The translations under genes and the position numbers were made by a program. The notes beneath the pieces are model-generated. The model was given only the letters and a program-made list of their open reading frames with translations, was not told the DNA's origin and ran no database searches. This document shows, one piece after another, positions 52,086 through 64,000 of a DNA stretch of 64,000 bases. Numbering within the stretch: the first letter of the stretch is position 1; each line of letters opens with the position of its first letter. The DNA is from Chytridium lagenaria (Eukaryota > Chytridiomycota > Chytridiomycetes > Chytridiales > Chytridiaceae): the NCBI GenBank assembly GCA_025449115.1, contig JAHLKC010000067.1, positions 62,001 to 126,000 on the forward strand, given 5' to 3'.

Positions 52086-54397
52086 TCACAACCTCGTAAA
52101 CTCCTTCACCGCTCCCTCTCCATCGATCGCCACAACATCCTCAATCCTAACTCCACCCACAATCTCCACATAATTCCCCTTATCCAACTTCTCCCATCCA
52201 ACGACTCCGTAGAGTCCATCCTTTTGGTTAGGGTCGTTACGAATGGATTCAAGGAGCAACGGTATAAAGTAGACACCGGGCTCGATCGTGGCAACGTGTC
52301 CACGAGGGATACGGAAGTCGTTGGCGAAGGTCGACGGGGTTTTGGTAGCGATGGTGGGGGTAGAGTTGGGGAACGGGAAACGGGGCCAGGCAGGTCCTTG
52401 GGAGGAGAAGGAGAGGGTGTAGGCTGCGGTGGAGAGACCAGAGGTGATGATGGGAGTAGGGTCATGGACTTCGAGACCTAAAAAAAGTTATGTGAAGAAC
52501 AATAAAGTTTTTTAGAAAGCGATCAGAAATGTATATATATATACTTACCAACGGGGTGTCCCAATCCATGAGGCATAAATACACCAGCCGCGCCCTTCTT
52601 TACAAGCTCATCCACCTCACCCACCAAAAACCCAGCATCCCTTAACTCTGTCGTCAAATACCTCATCGTTGGCTCAACCACATCTTTAAACCACCACTTG
52701 CCCTCACCGTAAAGCTTTTCAACAGCGTTCCTCTGAACGCTCAACAATTCCGAGAACCTCAATTGATTGAGGGGAAGCAGCCGGAGAGTGTCGGGACGAA
52801 CCCTTGCAGCCATGGGATCCACCACGGATGTAGGTACGGGTGAGGTCGGACGCGTAGCCACGGTATTCGGGGGCGGCGTCGATGAGGACAAGGGAGCCGG
52901 GGATGATAGGCGCGTAGCCGGCGGTGAGGTTCTCGCCGGTACGATAGTGGAGGATGGCTCCATGGGGACCAGCACCGACGATAGGAGCGTAAGACTAAAC
53001 AGAATCTAAGCATGACGCGATGGGACAAAAATATAATTTTATACCTGAAGACGTCCACCACAAATGGCACCAAGCGCCTCAAATGCACTCGCAACCTCAA
53101 TCTCATTAGCAGTCTTGGCGGATGCAAGGTACCTCTCCGCCTTCTTGTGAGACCAAGCAGCAAGGTTACTAGCCCTCTCCAACGCCTTCAACTCAGAAGA
53201 AGATTTGATGATCTAGATTTGGCAAACGCATTCCAAGTAGCAATAGATGGAACCATAGCGCTGCTCGCAGCGCATGCAGAAGGAGCCACGAAGTTACGAA
53301 TATGGGCGGCATCAGGCACAAGAACGATACGACGAGAAGAGAATTACGGATCTTCTTATCATCATCTTCGTGACGGTGAGAATGTTTATGATCGTGCTCT
53401 TCTTTTTCTTCATTATGATGGTGGTGTTTGTGGTGCTTCCTTCCCCGCTTTTCGAGACGAAGGTTCATGTCGGTGTTAATGGCACATCCGAGAGCGTCCT
53501 TCCAGAGATCGGACATAGGTTTGACATCGTCGAGACCGTGGGCATCGATAAGGAACTCCTTGGAAGGGAAGGTTCCTGTAAACACGGCCTCACGTTGAGA
53601 TGCTCGGGAAGGTATAGAGTGATCTTGAAAGCCTTTTCACCAGTCGCGTTGACTCCTTTAGCGGGGCTGAGAAGGACAGCAGCTCCGGAGATGGTAAGAG
53701 GGCCAAGGACTTTAACGGCACTATTAGATTCGCAAGCAAGGAAAGCGGTGGAGCAAATAAATGCTTACGGTATTCAACGTTCGGAGTCTGCTTCCAACCT
53801 TGAAATTCAGCATCACTTCCGTCCCTTTGAGGCCTAGGGGCTGTGCCAAGAAGGATACTGAACTCATCGTCACTTCCGTGAAGTGCAGCCTCTGTCTTAA
53901 TAGCCTCCTCCAGGTGCTTGAAAAGCTTAGCACGGTTCTCGGGGAAGATCTTGTCAGGAAGATCGAGCTCCTTGAACGGGCAGACTGAAAGAAGGTAAAC
54001 GATTAATTCATCAAGTACCCATAGCTTCCGTTACAACAACGGGAATGAAAGGAACACATGATACCATCGCCTAGAGATCTTCCCCTTCGATGCCACCTCC
54101 ACCACCTCCTCCAAGACGGCCACTCCATCCACCCTTTCGATTCCGAGCTCATCCAAGTGTCCCCATCACCCGTAGCCATCTCCTGGACAACACAAACGCT
54201 ACGAAGATCACCACAAGAACCGTGGCAGCGTGCAACAACCCGATCACCGCCTTTTGCCAGGCAGGACGGCTTGAACGTTTGCCATTTCTGCAGGCAAAGG
54301 CGTTGCTCCATCGACAAGTTGAGGATGGAAGTGGAAGTGGGGACTTGGAATCATTGTCGTCGTCAAAACGGAGCGTAGTCTTGGAGTCGTCCTCCAT
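52086..54397 (-). CDS. Membrane-anchored Xaa-Pro peptidase (M24B, prolidase-like)
   Basis: M24B enzymes use two metal ions to cut bonds next to proline. ATG at 54397 (MEDDSKTTLRFDDDNDSKSP). A helix AVIGLLHAATVLVVIFVAFV near residue 60 suggests a type II anchor. The N-terminal creatinase-like part has FKELDLPDKIFPENRAKLF, then a His/Glu insert (KHHKHHHHNEEKEEHDHKH, about 53410-53465). The catalytic part reads APIVGAGPHGAILHYRTGEN, VLIDAAPEYRGYASDLTRTY with two metal Asp, HGLGHPVG, intron, LEVHDP with the His, TIEPGVYF and GVRIEDVV with the two Glu. All five metal ligands are present, so activity is expected. A few base shifts occur (near 54150, 53640, 53220, 52840). The stop is TGA at 52086. 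The membrane helix and His-rich insert are unusual for prolidases. Confidence 0.85.
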
Positions 54398-54610
54398 TTC
54401 GCCTTATCGAAATTCACTTTTTGGATGACAAAACAAGTTTGTGTTGAGATCTATGAATGTCAATTCAAGCGCACAACTTTGAGTAAACATCGCGCTAAAG
54501 TACCATTGCACTCACACTTAGGCACATTTTATATATTTCCAAACCATGGCATTTACGAACGAAAAAACGATCAAATGTTTATTTATGTATTTCATTACAC
54601 CTGTTTTCAC

Positions 54611-55399
54611 TCAAGACTCAATAGTTACTTCCTGATCACCGGCCTGTGTGTGAGCCATATCCATGTTAAAAAGCTCCCGTCGTCTGTTCATCAAAATCTT
54701 TCCCAAGTGATTCTCTCCCTTCCCACTCTTTAGCGAAACTCCCCAAAACGTATCATTCCAAACATTACCCTCCACAAGCTCCATATCACCCGTCCCCATT
54801 AACAGCATCGCAAGCTCCGAGCCCCTCTCAAACTTAATCTCTACAAGTCGCTTCATCACTTCAATTTTAACGCTGTCCCAATCATCTCGTAACGGTACTT
54901 TTCGACCATTCCTTTTCGCTTGTTGCGGCGTCATCGTTGAAAATGTTTTTTTGATAGTATCGGCGTTTGGGGATACTAAAGATACTTTTTGGGCCTGGAA
55001 GGCGGATTCAGTGCTTTTGTAGAGAATGCCGTCAACTTCTATGTCGCAGGGATGAAAGTTGGAGAGGAAGGAGCTATGTCCGCGAAAACTGCGGATGCTG
55101 TCTCCTTTCTGTTTCGCGTCTGCACCTGGTGGTTTGACGGAGGTTGGGGTGAACCTCTTTGATTTGGATTCGCTGGAGCTGGAGGAGTGGGATGAACGTA
55201 TCTTCATTCTAATCGTTATAATTGAAGAGGATATTGGGTGGTTGCAATGATGTTTTATTGTTTCGAGACGTGACTGCGCCGCTTCTTTTTGCATAATTTG
55301 CTTGATTTCTAACTGGTCGGCAGACGCACAGAGTTTCGAAAGAAAAGTATTTTTACCTAAAATGTGATCAGCTTTTTTATTTATTTCTGTGAAGCTCAT
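54611..55399 (-). CDS. NADAR-domain protein (YbiA-like N-glycosidase fold)
   Basis: ATG at 55399 (MSFTEINKKADHILGKNTFL); an upstream GTG extension to 55501 is unlikely. After a basic/Ser-rich segment the NADAR domain runs from about 55100 to the end: RSFRGHSSFLSNFHPCDIEV, YKSTESAFQAQKV, TPQQAKRNGRKVPLRDDWD, VKIEVMKRLVEIKF, LLMGTGDMELVEGN, NDTFWGVSLKSGKGENHLG. The family includes YbiA/RibX N-glycosidases, which hydrolyse riboflavin intermediates, and domains acting on ADP-ribose. The Phe-Leu-Ser-Asn-Phe and Phe-Trp-Gly motifs are intact, so an enzyme is plausible; substrate unknown. The reading frame is unbroken. Confidence 0.85.
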   Translation of the reverse strand: MSFTEINKKADHILGKNTFLSKLCASADQLEIKQIMQKEAAQSRLETIKHHCNHPISSSIITIRMKIRSSHSSSSSESKSKRFTPTSVKPPGADAKQKGDSIRSFRGHSSFLSNFHPCDIEVDGILYKSTESAFQAQKVSLVSPNADTIKKTFSTMTPQQAKRNGRKVPLRDDWDSVKIEVMKRLVEIKFERGSELAMLLMGTGDMELVEGNVWNDTFWGVSLKSGKGENHLGKILMNRRRELFNMDMAHTQAGDQEVTIES

Positions 55400-55569
55400 C
55401 TCGCCCCTTACGTCCTGTCCTGTCTTCTCCTCAGTGTACAAAGTATGCAAACTGAGAACTATTCTTGCAAGGAAAACTCCGCAGTATTCTACAAATGTCA
55501 CGTGATATCACATGAACCTGCTTGTCCCACCCTCCGCAGTATATCAAAAATCGACTCCCATTCACCGTG

Positions 55570-55577
55570 TATAAATA
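55570..55577 (+). promoter_or_regulatory. TATA box of the U2 snRNA gene
   Basis: TATAAATA ends 31 bp before the inferred U2 5' end at 55609, a normal distance for a TATA element. An E-box CACGTG lies further upstream at about 55500. Confidence 0.6.
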
Positions 55578-55608
55578 CACCCATTCCCCCCTTTCATTGC
55601 TCCTTACA

Positions 55609-55804
55609 ATCCTCTCAGGCCTATTGGCTAAGATCAAGTGTAGTATCTGTTCTTTTTAGTGTGATAACTAAAACACTGGACACTGTCCAGTTAAATCTAT
55701 TATCACAATGATTTTTGCCTGTGACTCGAGGACCATCCGGTGCTTGCATCGGGTACCTTGGGACGGGTGTCGCTTGGCCTTTACACTTGCTGCCAGCTGA
55801 CGCC
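55609..55804 (+). ncRNA. U2 spliceosomal snRNA
   Basis: U2 pairs with the intron branch site. The 5' half is nearly universal: GGCTAAGATCAAGTGTAGTA then TCTGTTCT, with the branch-pairing GTAGTA at 55640-55645. Stem I (TCTCAGGCC/GGCTAAGA), stem IIa (TTTTAG/CTAAAA) and stem IIb (ACTGGACA/TGTCCAGT) can all form. An Sm-like site GATTTTTG follows at about 55709-55716. Two further stems appear: CCGGTGC/GCATCGG and a final GGTGTC/GACGCC ending at 55804. Length of about 196 nt is typical. The exact ends are inferred from structure. Branch points in nearby introns (for example tactaag at 683-690) fit pairing with it. Confidence 0.93.
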
Positions 55805-57149
55805 GAGGAGGGGTTTTTTTCTCTCTTTAAAAATCCCGTTTTTCTCTTTCTCCTTTCACCAGGGGAGGGATGAATTGGTTTTTTAATAAGAGCAATCTTC
55901 TTTTATCCATAACTATCTTAATTGAAAAAACAAAATGAAAATAAGAGACTCATCATCGATCGTCATTAAATGTTGCGATGGGATAAATATGTCTAAAGGG
56001 GTGGAAATATTGGAAAGAACTAGACTAGAAGGTTGCAGGTATTCATCATAAAACAGTCCCGCATCATAGTTGTTAAGTTCGCCATTATCCATTATATGAA
56101 GTATATGAAGTCCATACATACATACCTTCCTTTTACCTACCTTAACAACATATCGCTATTCGGGTTGCCGACTAAAAGCTGAGTTTAAAAATGCCAAGCG
56201 CTCATTGGTTGTCGGTCTCATTTGCTTAATCATGGTGTACGGCAGGTGAGCAAAAAGAAGAATCCACCGAAGGATGTTGATTCAATATCACTACACATTG
56301 CTTATGTGGATAAATATGATCAAGCCTTGTTTCACCATACCAGTAAAGCCGCCATCATATGAGAACCACTTTAATGTTAGACATTAAATGAACTTGGGAA
56401 AGAGTTACCAGCAAGATGAAGTGTGGCCAGTTGAGATAATTTTTTGGTAATGCTCACAATGAGATGGGTAAGTGTGGTGAGAGCACGGAGGAGGAGAGGG
56501 ATAAATGGTGTGTGGAAATGCGCATTCTTTTGAGGGAAAAGAATGATCAGAGTTGGATGGCCATGATGGTTGACATTGTTTATTCCTCTCTGGACTCTAG
56601 CGAGTCCATATTTAATTATTTATATATAGTTTTGATGTATTTAATTTATATGTTTTGATGAGTATACGCACAGTAAAGTAATACATTAATAAGATGTTTT
56701 GTCTCAAATCTGTCTTTACATATTCATTAGTTAATTAGTAGTATTTAATATTAGTGTGCGAATTACAAAAGTCAACTTTTTAGCGTTAGACATTTGTCTT
56801 TTTAATTCAAAGGTGACTATGATTTTGTTTTTAAAACTTAAAAACAAACCCATGGGCCATCACACTAGAAATTATTATTTACATTAAACAATTTCCACGA
56901 AACCTAACCATACCAAACCCCTAGTATACTTTAAAGGCTAAGCGGTTGTGTCCTGAACTCCTGATATAAGCTGGAAGGGTGTTTGGAACGCTCGTTCTTG
57001 CAGAAGTTCCTTTTTGTGCAATGGTTCCTTTGAACGTCTTTGCACTGACAAGTACCCAAACGCGAGGATGAATATAAAAGGGCACTTTTGAAGGTCCACA
57101 GTGTGCATCCATCTGATCCTCATCATATACACTCCATCAACGCTACAAA
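55805..57149. other. AT-rich spacer, no gene recognised
   Basis: 1.3 kb after the U2 gene. It begins with a T run that may mark the U2 3' region. The frame at 56464-56658 has no supporting features. The last 100 bases hold the leader of the Kazal gene at 57150. Confidence 0.45.
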
Positions 57150-58025
57150 ATGCTTCCCATCACCGTCGCCTCTCTTGTAATGCTCACGGTGACCCCGTCA
57201 CTTTTGACCTCCTTCGTATCAGCGACCTCTCCAGTTCCACCTTGCGACACCAAGCTATGCTCCGACACCGCCCAGCCTGTCTGCGCGACGAACGGCAATA
57301 CCTTTGGTAACCAATGCCTCCTCATGGTTGCTGCATGCGAGAAGCCCTCTGCCAACATCTTGAGAGACCGTGAAGGGCCCTGCGGTGATGTCAGCTGCGA
57401 ATTTACTTGCCCTGACAAGGCCGAGCCTGTATGCGGAACTGATCGCAAACCATACTCCAACATATGTGCTCTCATGACTGCCGCATGCAAAGATCCTTCC
57501 GCCAACCTCACGAAGTATCACGACGGACCCTGCGATGGTGTTGAGCCTTTGCCTGCATGCGTGTATGATTGCCCCAACAATGCTGTTCCCGTATGCGGTT
57601 CAGACGGCAAGACTTACGACGACGAGTGTGTTCTCAAAACTACTGCATGCAAAGATCCCTCCGCCAACCTAACCAAGTCCTACGACGGACCTTGCGGGGT
57701 AGGCATTGAGTTCGGCTGCAACTATTACTGCGGTTCGAGTGATATAAACCCGGTCTGTGGATCTGACGGAATCACCTACAACAACAAGTGCCATGTGGGA
57801 AAACCAGCTTGCGAATCTCCCGAAAACACTACCGTTGTGCATGACGGGGCCTGTGGGGATAATGGCGGCTACACCGTATCTTTGAAGAGCACCATGATTA
57901 AGACGGCTGAGGTCACCAGCAGCATCTACACCTCCAAGGACTTGTATGTTAGCGGCGCTGGTCGAATCGTTGATAAGACAGCGACGTTAACCCTGATGAT
58001 CATTGTTGGAGCTTACCTTGTGTAA
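57150..58025 (+). CDS. Secreted four-domain Kazal-type protease inhibitor
   Basis: An intact 291-residue ORF from ATG 57150 with a signal peptide ([20 protein letters not shown]). Four Kazal modules: [36 protein letters not shown] and [12 protein letters not shown], the first three followed by the AAC..PSAN / TAC..PSANLTK type and DGPC, the last by DGACG. A Ser/Thr-rich stretch and hydrophobic end ([14 protein letters not shown]) fit a GPI anchor. PSANLTK repeated in three modules shows internal duplication. It differs from the three-gene cluster at 13.8-16.7 kb in spacing, so it is a separate branch. The role is expected to be inhibition of serine proteases at the cell surface. Confidence 0.9.
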   Translation: MLPITVASLVMLTVTPSLLTSFVSATSPVPPCDTKLCSDTAQPVCATNGNTFGNQCLLMVAACEKPSANILRDREGPCGDVSCEFTCPDKAEPVCGTDRKPYSNICALMTAACKDPSANLTKYHDGPCDGVEPLPACVYDCPNNAVPVCGSDGKTYDDECVLKTTACKDPSANLTKSYDGPCGVGIEFGCNYYCGSSDINPVCGSDGITYNNKCHVGKPACESPENTTVVHDGACGDNGGYTVSLKSTMIKTAEVTSSIYTSKDLYVSGAGRIVDKTATLTLMIIVGAYLV

Positions 58026-58529
58026 ATCCCCTTTAACGCATCTATCCTGTCTCTACTTCCTGTTGTGAACAACATCATCTAACTGATCAAGTTCAACAAC
58101 TAATGTACCCCCCCTGTACCCCCCCCTTCTTTCCCAATTCCCACCAATAAATATTTCGGGATAAAGCTTCGATATGGACCTCACGTTAATCTTCTGTCTT
58201 GACTTCCATCGCCGTTCCGATGTTGGTTTGGACGGATTCCCTCTTTTGTGGCAATTTTGATTTACTCAAATGCTCTCCAGTGGATATACTCCCGATGTGC
58301 AGGGGGACCTTTCCTCTAAAGCGCAATGGAAATCTTGCACGGCGGACCATATTGCAATTAGTGCTCCTCATGTTTGGTGCCTGGTGCTTCATTTACTAAA
58401 GATCATATGATTATCGGGGAGATCGTCGCGAAGTAAGCTTTCTTCTTGATAGTACGTCTCCGCAACAAGTACGGCCAAAGAAAAAAGTGCTTTAAAGGAC
58501 GTCAATACTACAATACACGGTATTCCACC
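58026..58529. other. Spacer, no gene recognised
   Basis: Holds the Kazal 3' UTR with C runs (about 58108-58126) and the promoter of the next gene. A minus-strand frame at 58389-58637 overlaps the next gene and is a shadow. Confidence 0.4.
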
Positions 58530-61415
58530 ATGGGTTCCGCTAGGCGTACAAGCTTCCTTGTCTTGCTTTTTTGCCTTTGCGTTAGCTTGGCGCAAGCTTT
58601 TCATTTGGGTGATGATGAAAACCATTGCTGGATTCAATCAAAGCTCTCGCCATGCCCACCTAGCTTTGACCTTCTGTGGATACAAAGGCCACCTGAACTT
58701 ATCACATCAAGCACAACTTTCAACGCAACATATTCCATCGTTCTCGGAAATATCGTAACCACCGGGACGCATCTCATTGCCCATGCGAATCTTCACGCGT
58801 GCCCTCAGGATATCGGTTTTTGTGATGTGAATGTCAGAAATGGAACTGCGTCTTCTAGTAAGTGCTGTCGACTTTCGTTTGTTGAAATTTCTACTAACGT
58901 TGGTTGTTATCAGGCGGAGCTATCGTGACGCAGGAGGCGGCGCAGGTCTCAAACAAAACGGTCATTTTCTCTTCTCTTAGGCTTGCCGCTGGGCAGTGGA
59001 CTATTGTCGCCCATCTTCGAGTTTTCTCCCGAAACAGCACCAATGATCTAGTTCAACTGGACGTCGCAAGAGCCGTTTACAGGACTGTGATTCGGAGTTC
59101 TTGCTCGCCTGGCTTTGCCAAGATCGGGGTCAACGATGACGGCGAAGCTCAATGTGCTGTCTGCAGCATCGGTTCTTTCTCAAACGTTACCGACAGTCCG
59201 TCTTGCAGGTACTGCGCGCCAGGAACATTTCAGCCAGATAATGGGAAGACTTCTTGTTTAAGATGTCCGGAAGGGTACTTCCAAGACCGATCTGGTCAGG
59301 GATCATGCCTTCCTTGTCCTGGTTTTACTTACTCTGATGGAACCGGAGTCAGCTGCAAGAGTTGTCCTTTTGGTTCCTTCACATCGGGTGCGGCCAAGTC
59401 CGTTAACGAGTGTATTTGCGAGCAAGGTGGGTAATAAAATTAGCTAACGATATCTGATTTCATTACATAGGATATTATAGTGCATCTGGAAACTCCAGTT
59501 GCGCAACATGTCCATCCTCTGGCATATGCTGCGCCTGCAACTCTGATTCAGCAGCGTCATGGAATACCATTACGAGCAATTTAAAGAGTGGTGTTGCTGC
59601 TTGCACAGGATGCAGGAATGGTACAATTTTACCGATTGCGAAACCAGGCTTCTATCCAGCGTCGGAGAGAAATAATCTTTTTTCAATGCGATCCGGAAGA
59701 TTCATGTGTAGGAGGACCAGACTTGAACAAAATATGTAAAGAAGGCTACGAGGGAGATAGATGTGGAAGATGTGCTCATGATTATTACCAGAGCTTTAAG
59801 GGAACCTGCGAGCGATGTGATCAAAAAGGCTCAACCGTTATGCTTGCGATCGTTTTGTTATCGTAATCGTGATCATTGTGATGGGCTCATTGATCATGGT
59901 GTTGATGGAAGAATGTAGCGATGCTGGATCGGTATTTTTGAATATGTTTCAGGTATTTTTTAATCTTTGGTTACCCTCTTTTTCAATACCTTCCTCATCT
60001 GAATACTTTATGTGTAGGTCTTCGATGTGGCTCGACGGTACAGGTCAGTCTGGCCGCGATACACATCATCCCTGCTTTATGCGGCGCGCTTTTCAACTTG
60101 GACTTGACCTTCTTCCGTCTCGACTGCTTTCTACAAATGGACTATTCACGCAACAGATACTGTGGCTGCTGATTCCTGTGTTTTTAGTTTTCAGCTTGCT
60201 TCTTATCTGTTATGTTTTCTATGCCATTCGAAAGCCAGACCTGAATGGCGGCGAGAACCTTCGCTGCCGTGGGGTCCTGGAAAACACTACCCGTTCAACT
60301 ATAGACGCCCTCTTACAAAGATTTTTGAGGTTCCGGATGCTGAATTCTGGCGAATTTGCGTCAGCTGGGCAATCTTCTGCCTTATCCCTGTTTACGCGAT
60401 TGTTGTCTCAAGAGTCATTTTGCCTTTTAACTGCGGTGAAGCATTGAACTCCGGCTTTGTCACAGTCACATTCGTTAAAGAGATTAAAGAGTTAAAGTGT
60501 GGATCGGCTGAGCACATGAGCCTGGCTGCACCCTCAATCGCGGGACTTATTATATGGTGCATTCTTCCACCTCTTGGTATCTTGGGTCTGACTATTCATG
60601 CCCATACGAGAGACCTAATGACTGTAAGTATATCATCACTGTAGAAAAAGTCAAAATCTCATATGATTTTTAATCACAGTCGCCCGAATTCTACCAAATG
60701 TTCTGGCCGCTCTACTATCCCTTTAAGATGAACAATTCGTTCTTTTTGCCCATCAAGCTTTTCTCTTTCCTCCTCTTCCAAAGCACCCATGCGGCATTTA
60801 GATCCGATACTCTTCAGATGACAGCAGGGATTCTCGTTTTATTAGTGGAGCTCACGTTGATTGCCTGGCGGCGTCCTTGGATTGAGGAATTTACCACATA
60901 TATCCATTTTATCGCAAGTGGTGGTGTTATTGCCTTCCTAGTCTTTGCGAAAGACACTACAACGGTCCCTACCTCAAGTGATAGTTTTAACAACTATGAC
61001 CCCATTTTGACTACAACAATTACCCTATCTGCCGTTGTCGTGGGTATTCTACTCGCTGTCGCGACTATCGTGCCATTTTTCCTTCAAGGTATTTTTTCCG
61101 CCCCCTTCTTTCGAATCTTTATCTCCTCACATATAATCTCTAATGCGTTTTCTCTGAATCCAGTATGAGGCCAAAAATGTTTGAAAAACCGATAACATTT
61201 TTAATCGTTCGAGAGCTCATAATATGCCTGGAATACACGTTTCAGTACCAACAGAGGATTGCGAAGGAAACATTAACGACGAGTCAAAGCGTTTAAAAAT
61301 GGACTCTGTTCGGAGCTCAACCATTCAAAAGAGCTCAATGATCAAACAGGAATCAGAGGCAGAGTGGAAGGAAAGTGAACTGCCTCCCGGGTTCTCAATG
61401 TCGCAGCTGAGGTGA
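58530..61415 (+). CDS. Receptor-like multi-pass membrane protein with GCC2/GCC3 repeats
   Basis: ATG at 58530 in a strong context (CCACCATGGG) with signal peptide SFLVLLFCLCVSLAQA. Outside, Cys-rich ephrin-receptor-like repeats are seen: CAVCSIGSFSN, CRYCAPGTFQPDNGKTSCLR, CPEGYFQDRSGQGSC, CLPCPGFTYSDGTGVSCKSC and CPFGSFTSG, then an EGF-like YEGDRCGRC. Several hydrophobic spans follow (VIVIIVMGSLIMVLME, FWRICVSWAIFCLIPVYAI, APSIAGLIIWCILPPLGILG, ILVLLVELTLIAWRRPW, TTITLSAVVVGILLAVATIV), giving about 6-8 helices. The inside tail holds the Lys/Ser-rich MDSVRSSTIQKSSMIKQ. Introns at about 58860-58912 and 59427-59470. Base shifts near 59610, 59850 and 60100. The family is common in chytrids and oomycetes; ligand unknown. 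Confidence 0.75.
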
Positions 61416-61816
61416 TCCGCGCTGTTGATGCGGCTGGTCTTATATTATAATTGTGTATTTAATTTATTGACTCTCATCTTTAAACCATCATGTGCGGCAG
61501 GCAAAGTTTTATTGATTCTTTCTATCAACAACAATAAACTGCATATTCAAAGTTTATACTCCAATCTCCATGCGTATGGGCATCCACATAGTACCTAAAA
61601 GTTGTTGAAACACATACATATACCGAAGAGGGCAATAAACCTCCAGCAAAAACGTAACAAGACCCTTTACAGTATCATTGTTAAGCCTTTGTATTGAATC
61701 AGCTCCAAACTCATAGTTCAGTCCAAGGTCTTGACATCCACCTTCACTTCGTTGAAATCAACACAGCTGGATGAATTGCTCAATCGCAAAAATTATTCAA
61801 GTATCGACAACCAAAA
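61416..61816. other. Spacer between tandem genes
   Basis: About 400 bp with the receptor-like 3' UTR and the Rpt5 promoter. No gene seen. Confidence 0.4.
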
Positions 61817-63638
<1,822 letters not shown>

Positions 63639-64000
63639 ACTTGCTTCAAGACATTGTCAACTTTTGTTTTCTTTCGCTCTCTGGGAGGAGTTTCGCATCT
63701 CTTTGTTCACGCAGCTTCCGTCCAAATATATTATTCAAGGATTTTAATTGTTGCTTTTTTCTTTGTCGTTTACCATTCATTGGCATACTTATAGAGCTAA
63801 GGACCGACTGCAATTACTCTTATCAGTTTGTCAATTGATATCATTAGCCGAACTTGGAGCTGTACTTGAAACCGAACTTGGAACCGAACATGGAACATAG
63901 CACATACGGTAAATTCTAGCGATGAGGCATAGTCAGTTATTTGCCGTAATGGAGAATACACTATAATACCTTGTCATAATGAACAAATATACTATATTTA
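63639..64000. other. 3' flank of Rpt5
   Basis: 3' UTR and window end. At 63846-63893 there are three loose copies of ccgaacttgga. No gene seen. Confidence 0.4.

Overview
The window reads as nuclear DNA of a zoosporic (chytrid-like) fungus. Genes are dense and lie on both strands. Introns are very short (about 40-70 nt, GTAAGT/GTATGT-type donors, TAG or CAG acceptors). Gene content is fungal: Mediator subunits, a class II DYRK kinase, an F-box/LRR protein, Mpp10, RPB3 and Rpt5. A CFAP97/Hemingway-type axonemal protein argues for a flagellated stage. There is no ribosomal operon, CRISPR array, phage or bacterial-style operon. The lineage is an inference; no species marker was read.

Layout. 1-9 kb: 3' part of a soluble fumarate reductase, a small secreted Cys-rich gene, MED21 and a DYRK kinase. 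9-12.5 kb: three small poorly defined genes in AT-rich spacers. 12.7-17 kb: three tandem Kazal-type inhibitor genes, bracketed by two copies of a flanking repeat, one of which carries an extra ~310 bp tRNA/SINE-like insert. 17-26.5 kb: F-box/LRR gene, CFAP97-like gene with a long repeat-bearing tail, and two uncharacterised genes. 26.6-30.6 kb: a glutamine-rich Med15/Gal11-like gene. 30.7-40 kb: DUF2358 protein, second secreted Cys-rich gene, ALKBH6-like, Mpp10, a 2OG-Fe(II) oxygenase, RPB3 and an unidentified small gene. 40.6-47.8 kb: two paralogues joining a chitin-binding CBM5/12 to DM9 (DUF3421) repeats, either side of an acidic/basic repeat protein. 48-55.4 kb: a membrane SH3 protein, a membrane-anchored Xaa-Pro peptidase and a NADAR protein. 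55.6 kb: a well preserved U2 snRNA gene with a TATA box. 57-64 kb: a four-domain Kazal protein, a GCC2/GCC3 multi-pass membrane protein and Rpt5.

Many genes are housekeeping (transcription, ribosome biogenesis, proteasome, splicing). The accessory layer is a surface or secreted set: Kazal inhibitors with GPI-like tails, Opy2-like Cys-rich proteins, CBM-DM9 proteins and the GCC2/GCC3 receptor-like protein. This would suit a wall-less zoospore or an organism meeting hosts, prey or proteases; that link is inference.

Important caveat. Reading frames of otherwise well conserved genes (DYRK, Rpt5, RPB3, Mpp10, F-box/LRR, Kazal genes) are broken repeatedly by single-base shifts, mostly apparent one-base losses. 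The simplest explanation is assembly or sequencing indels, not pseudogenes. Gene spans below therefore run across these breaks, and single ORFs understate the genes.
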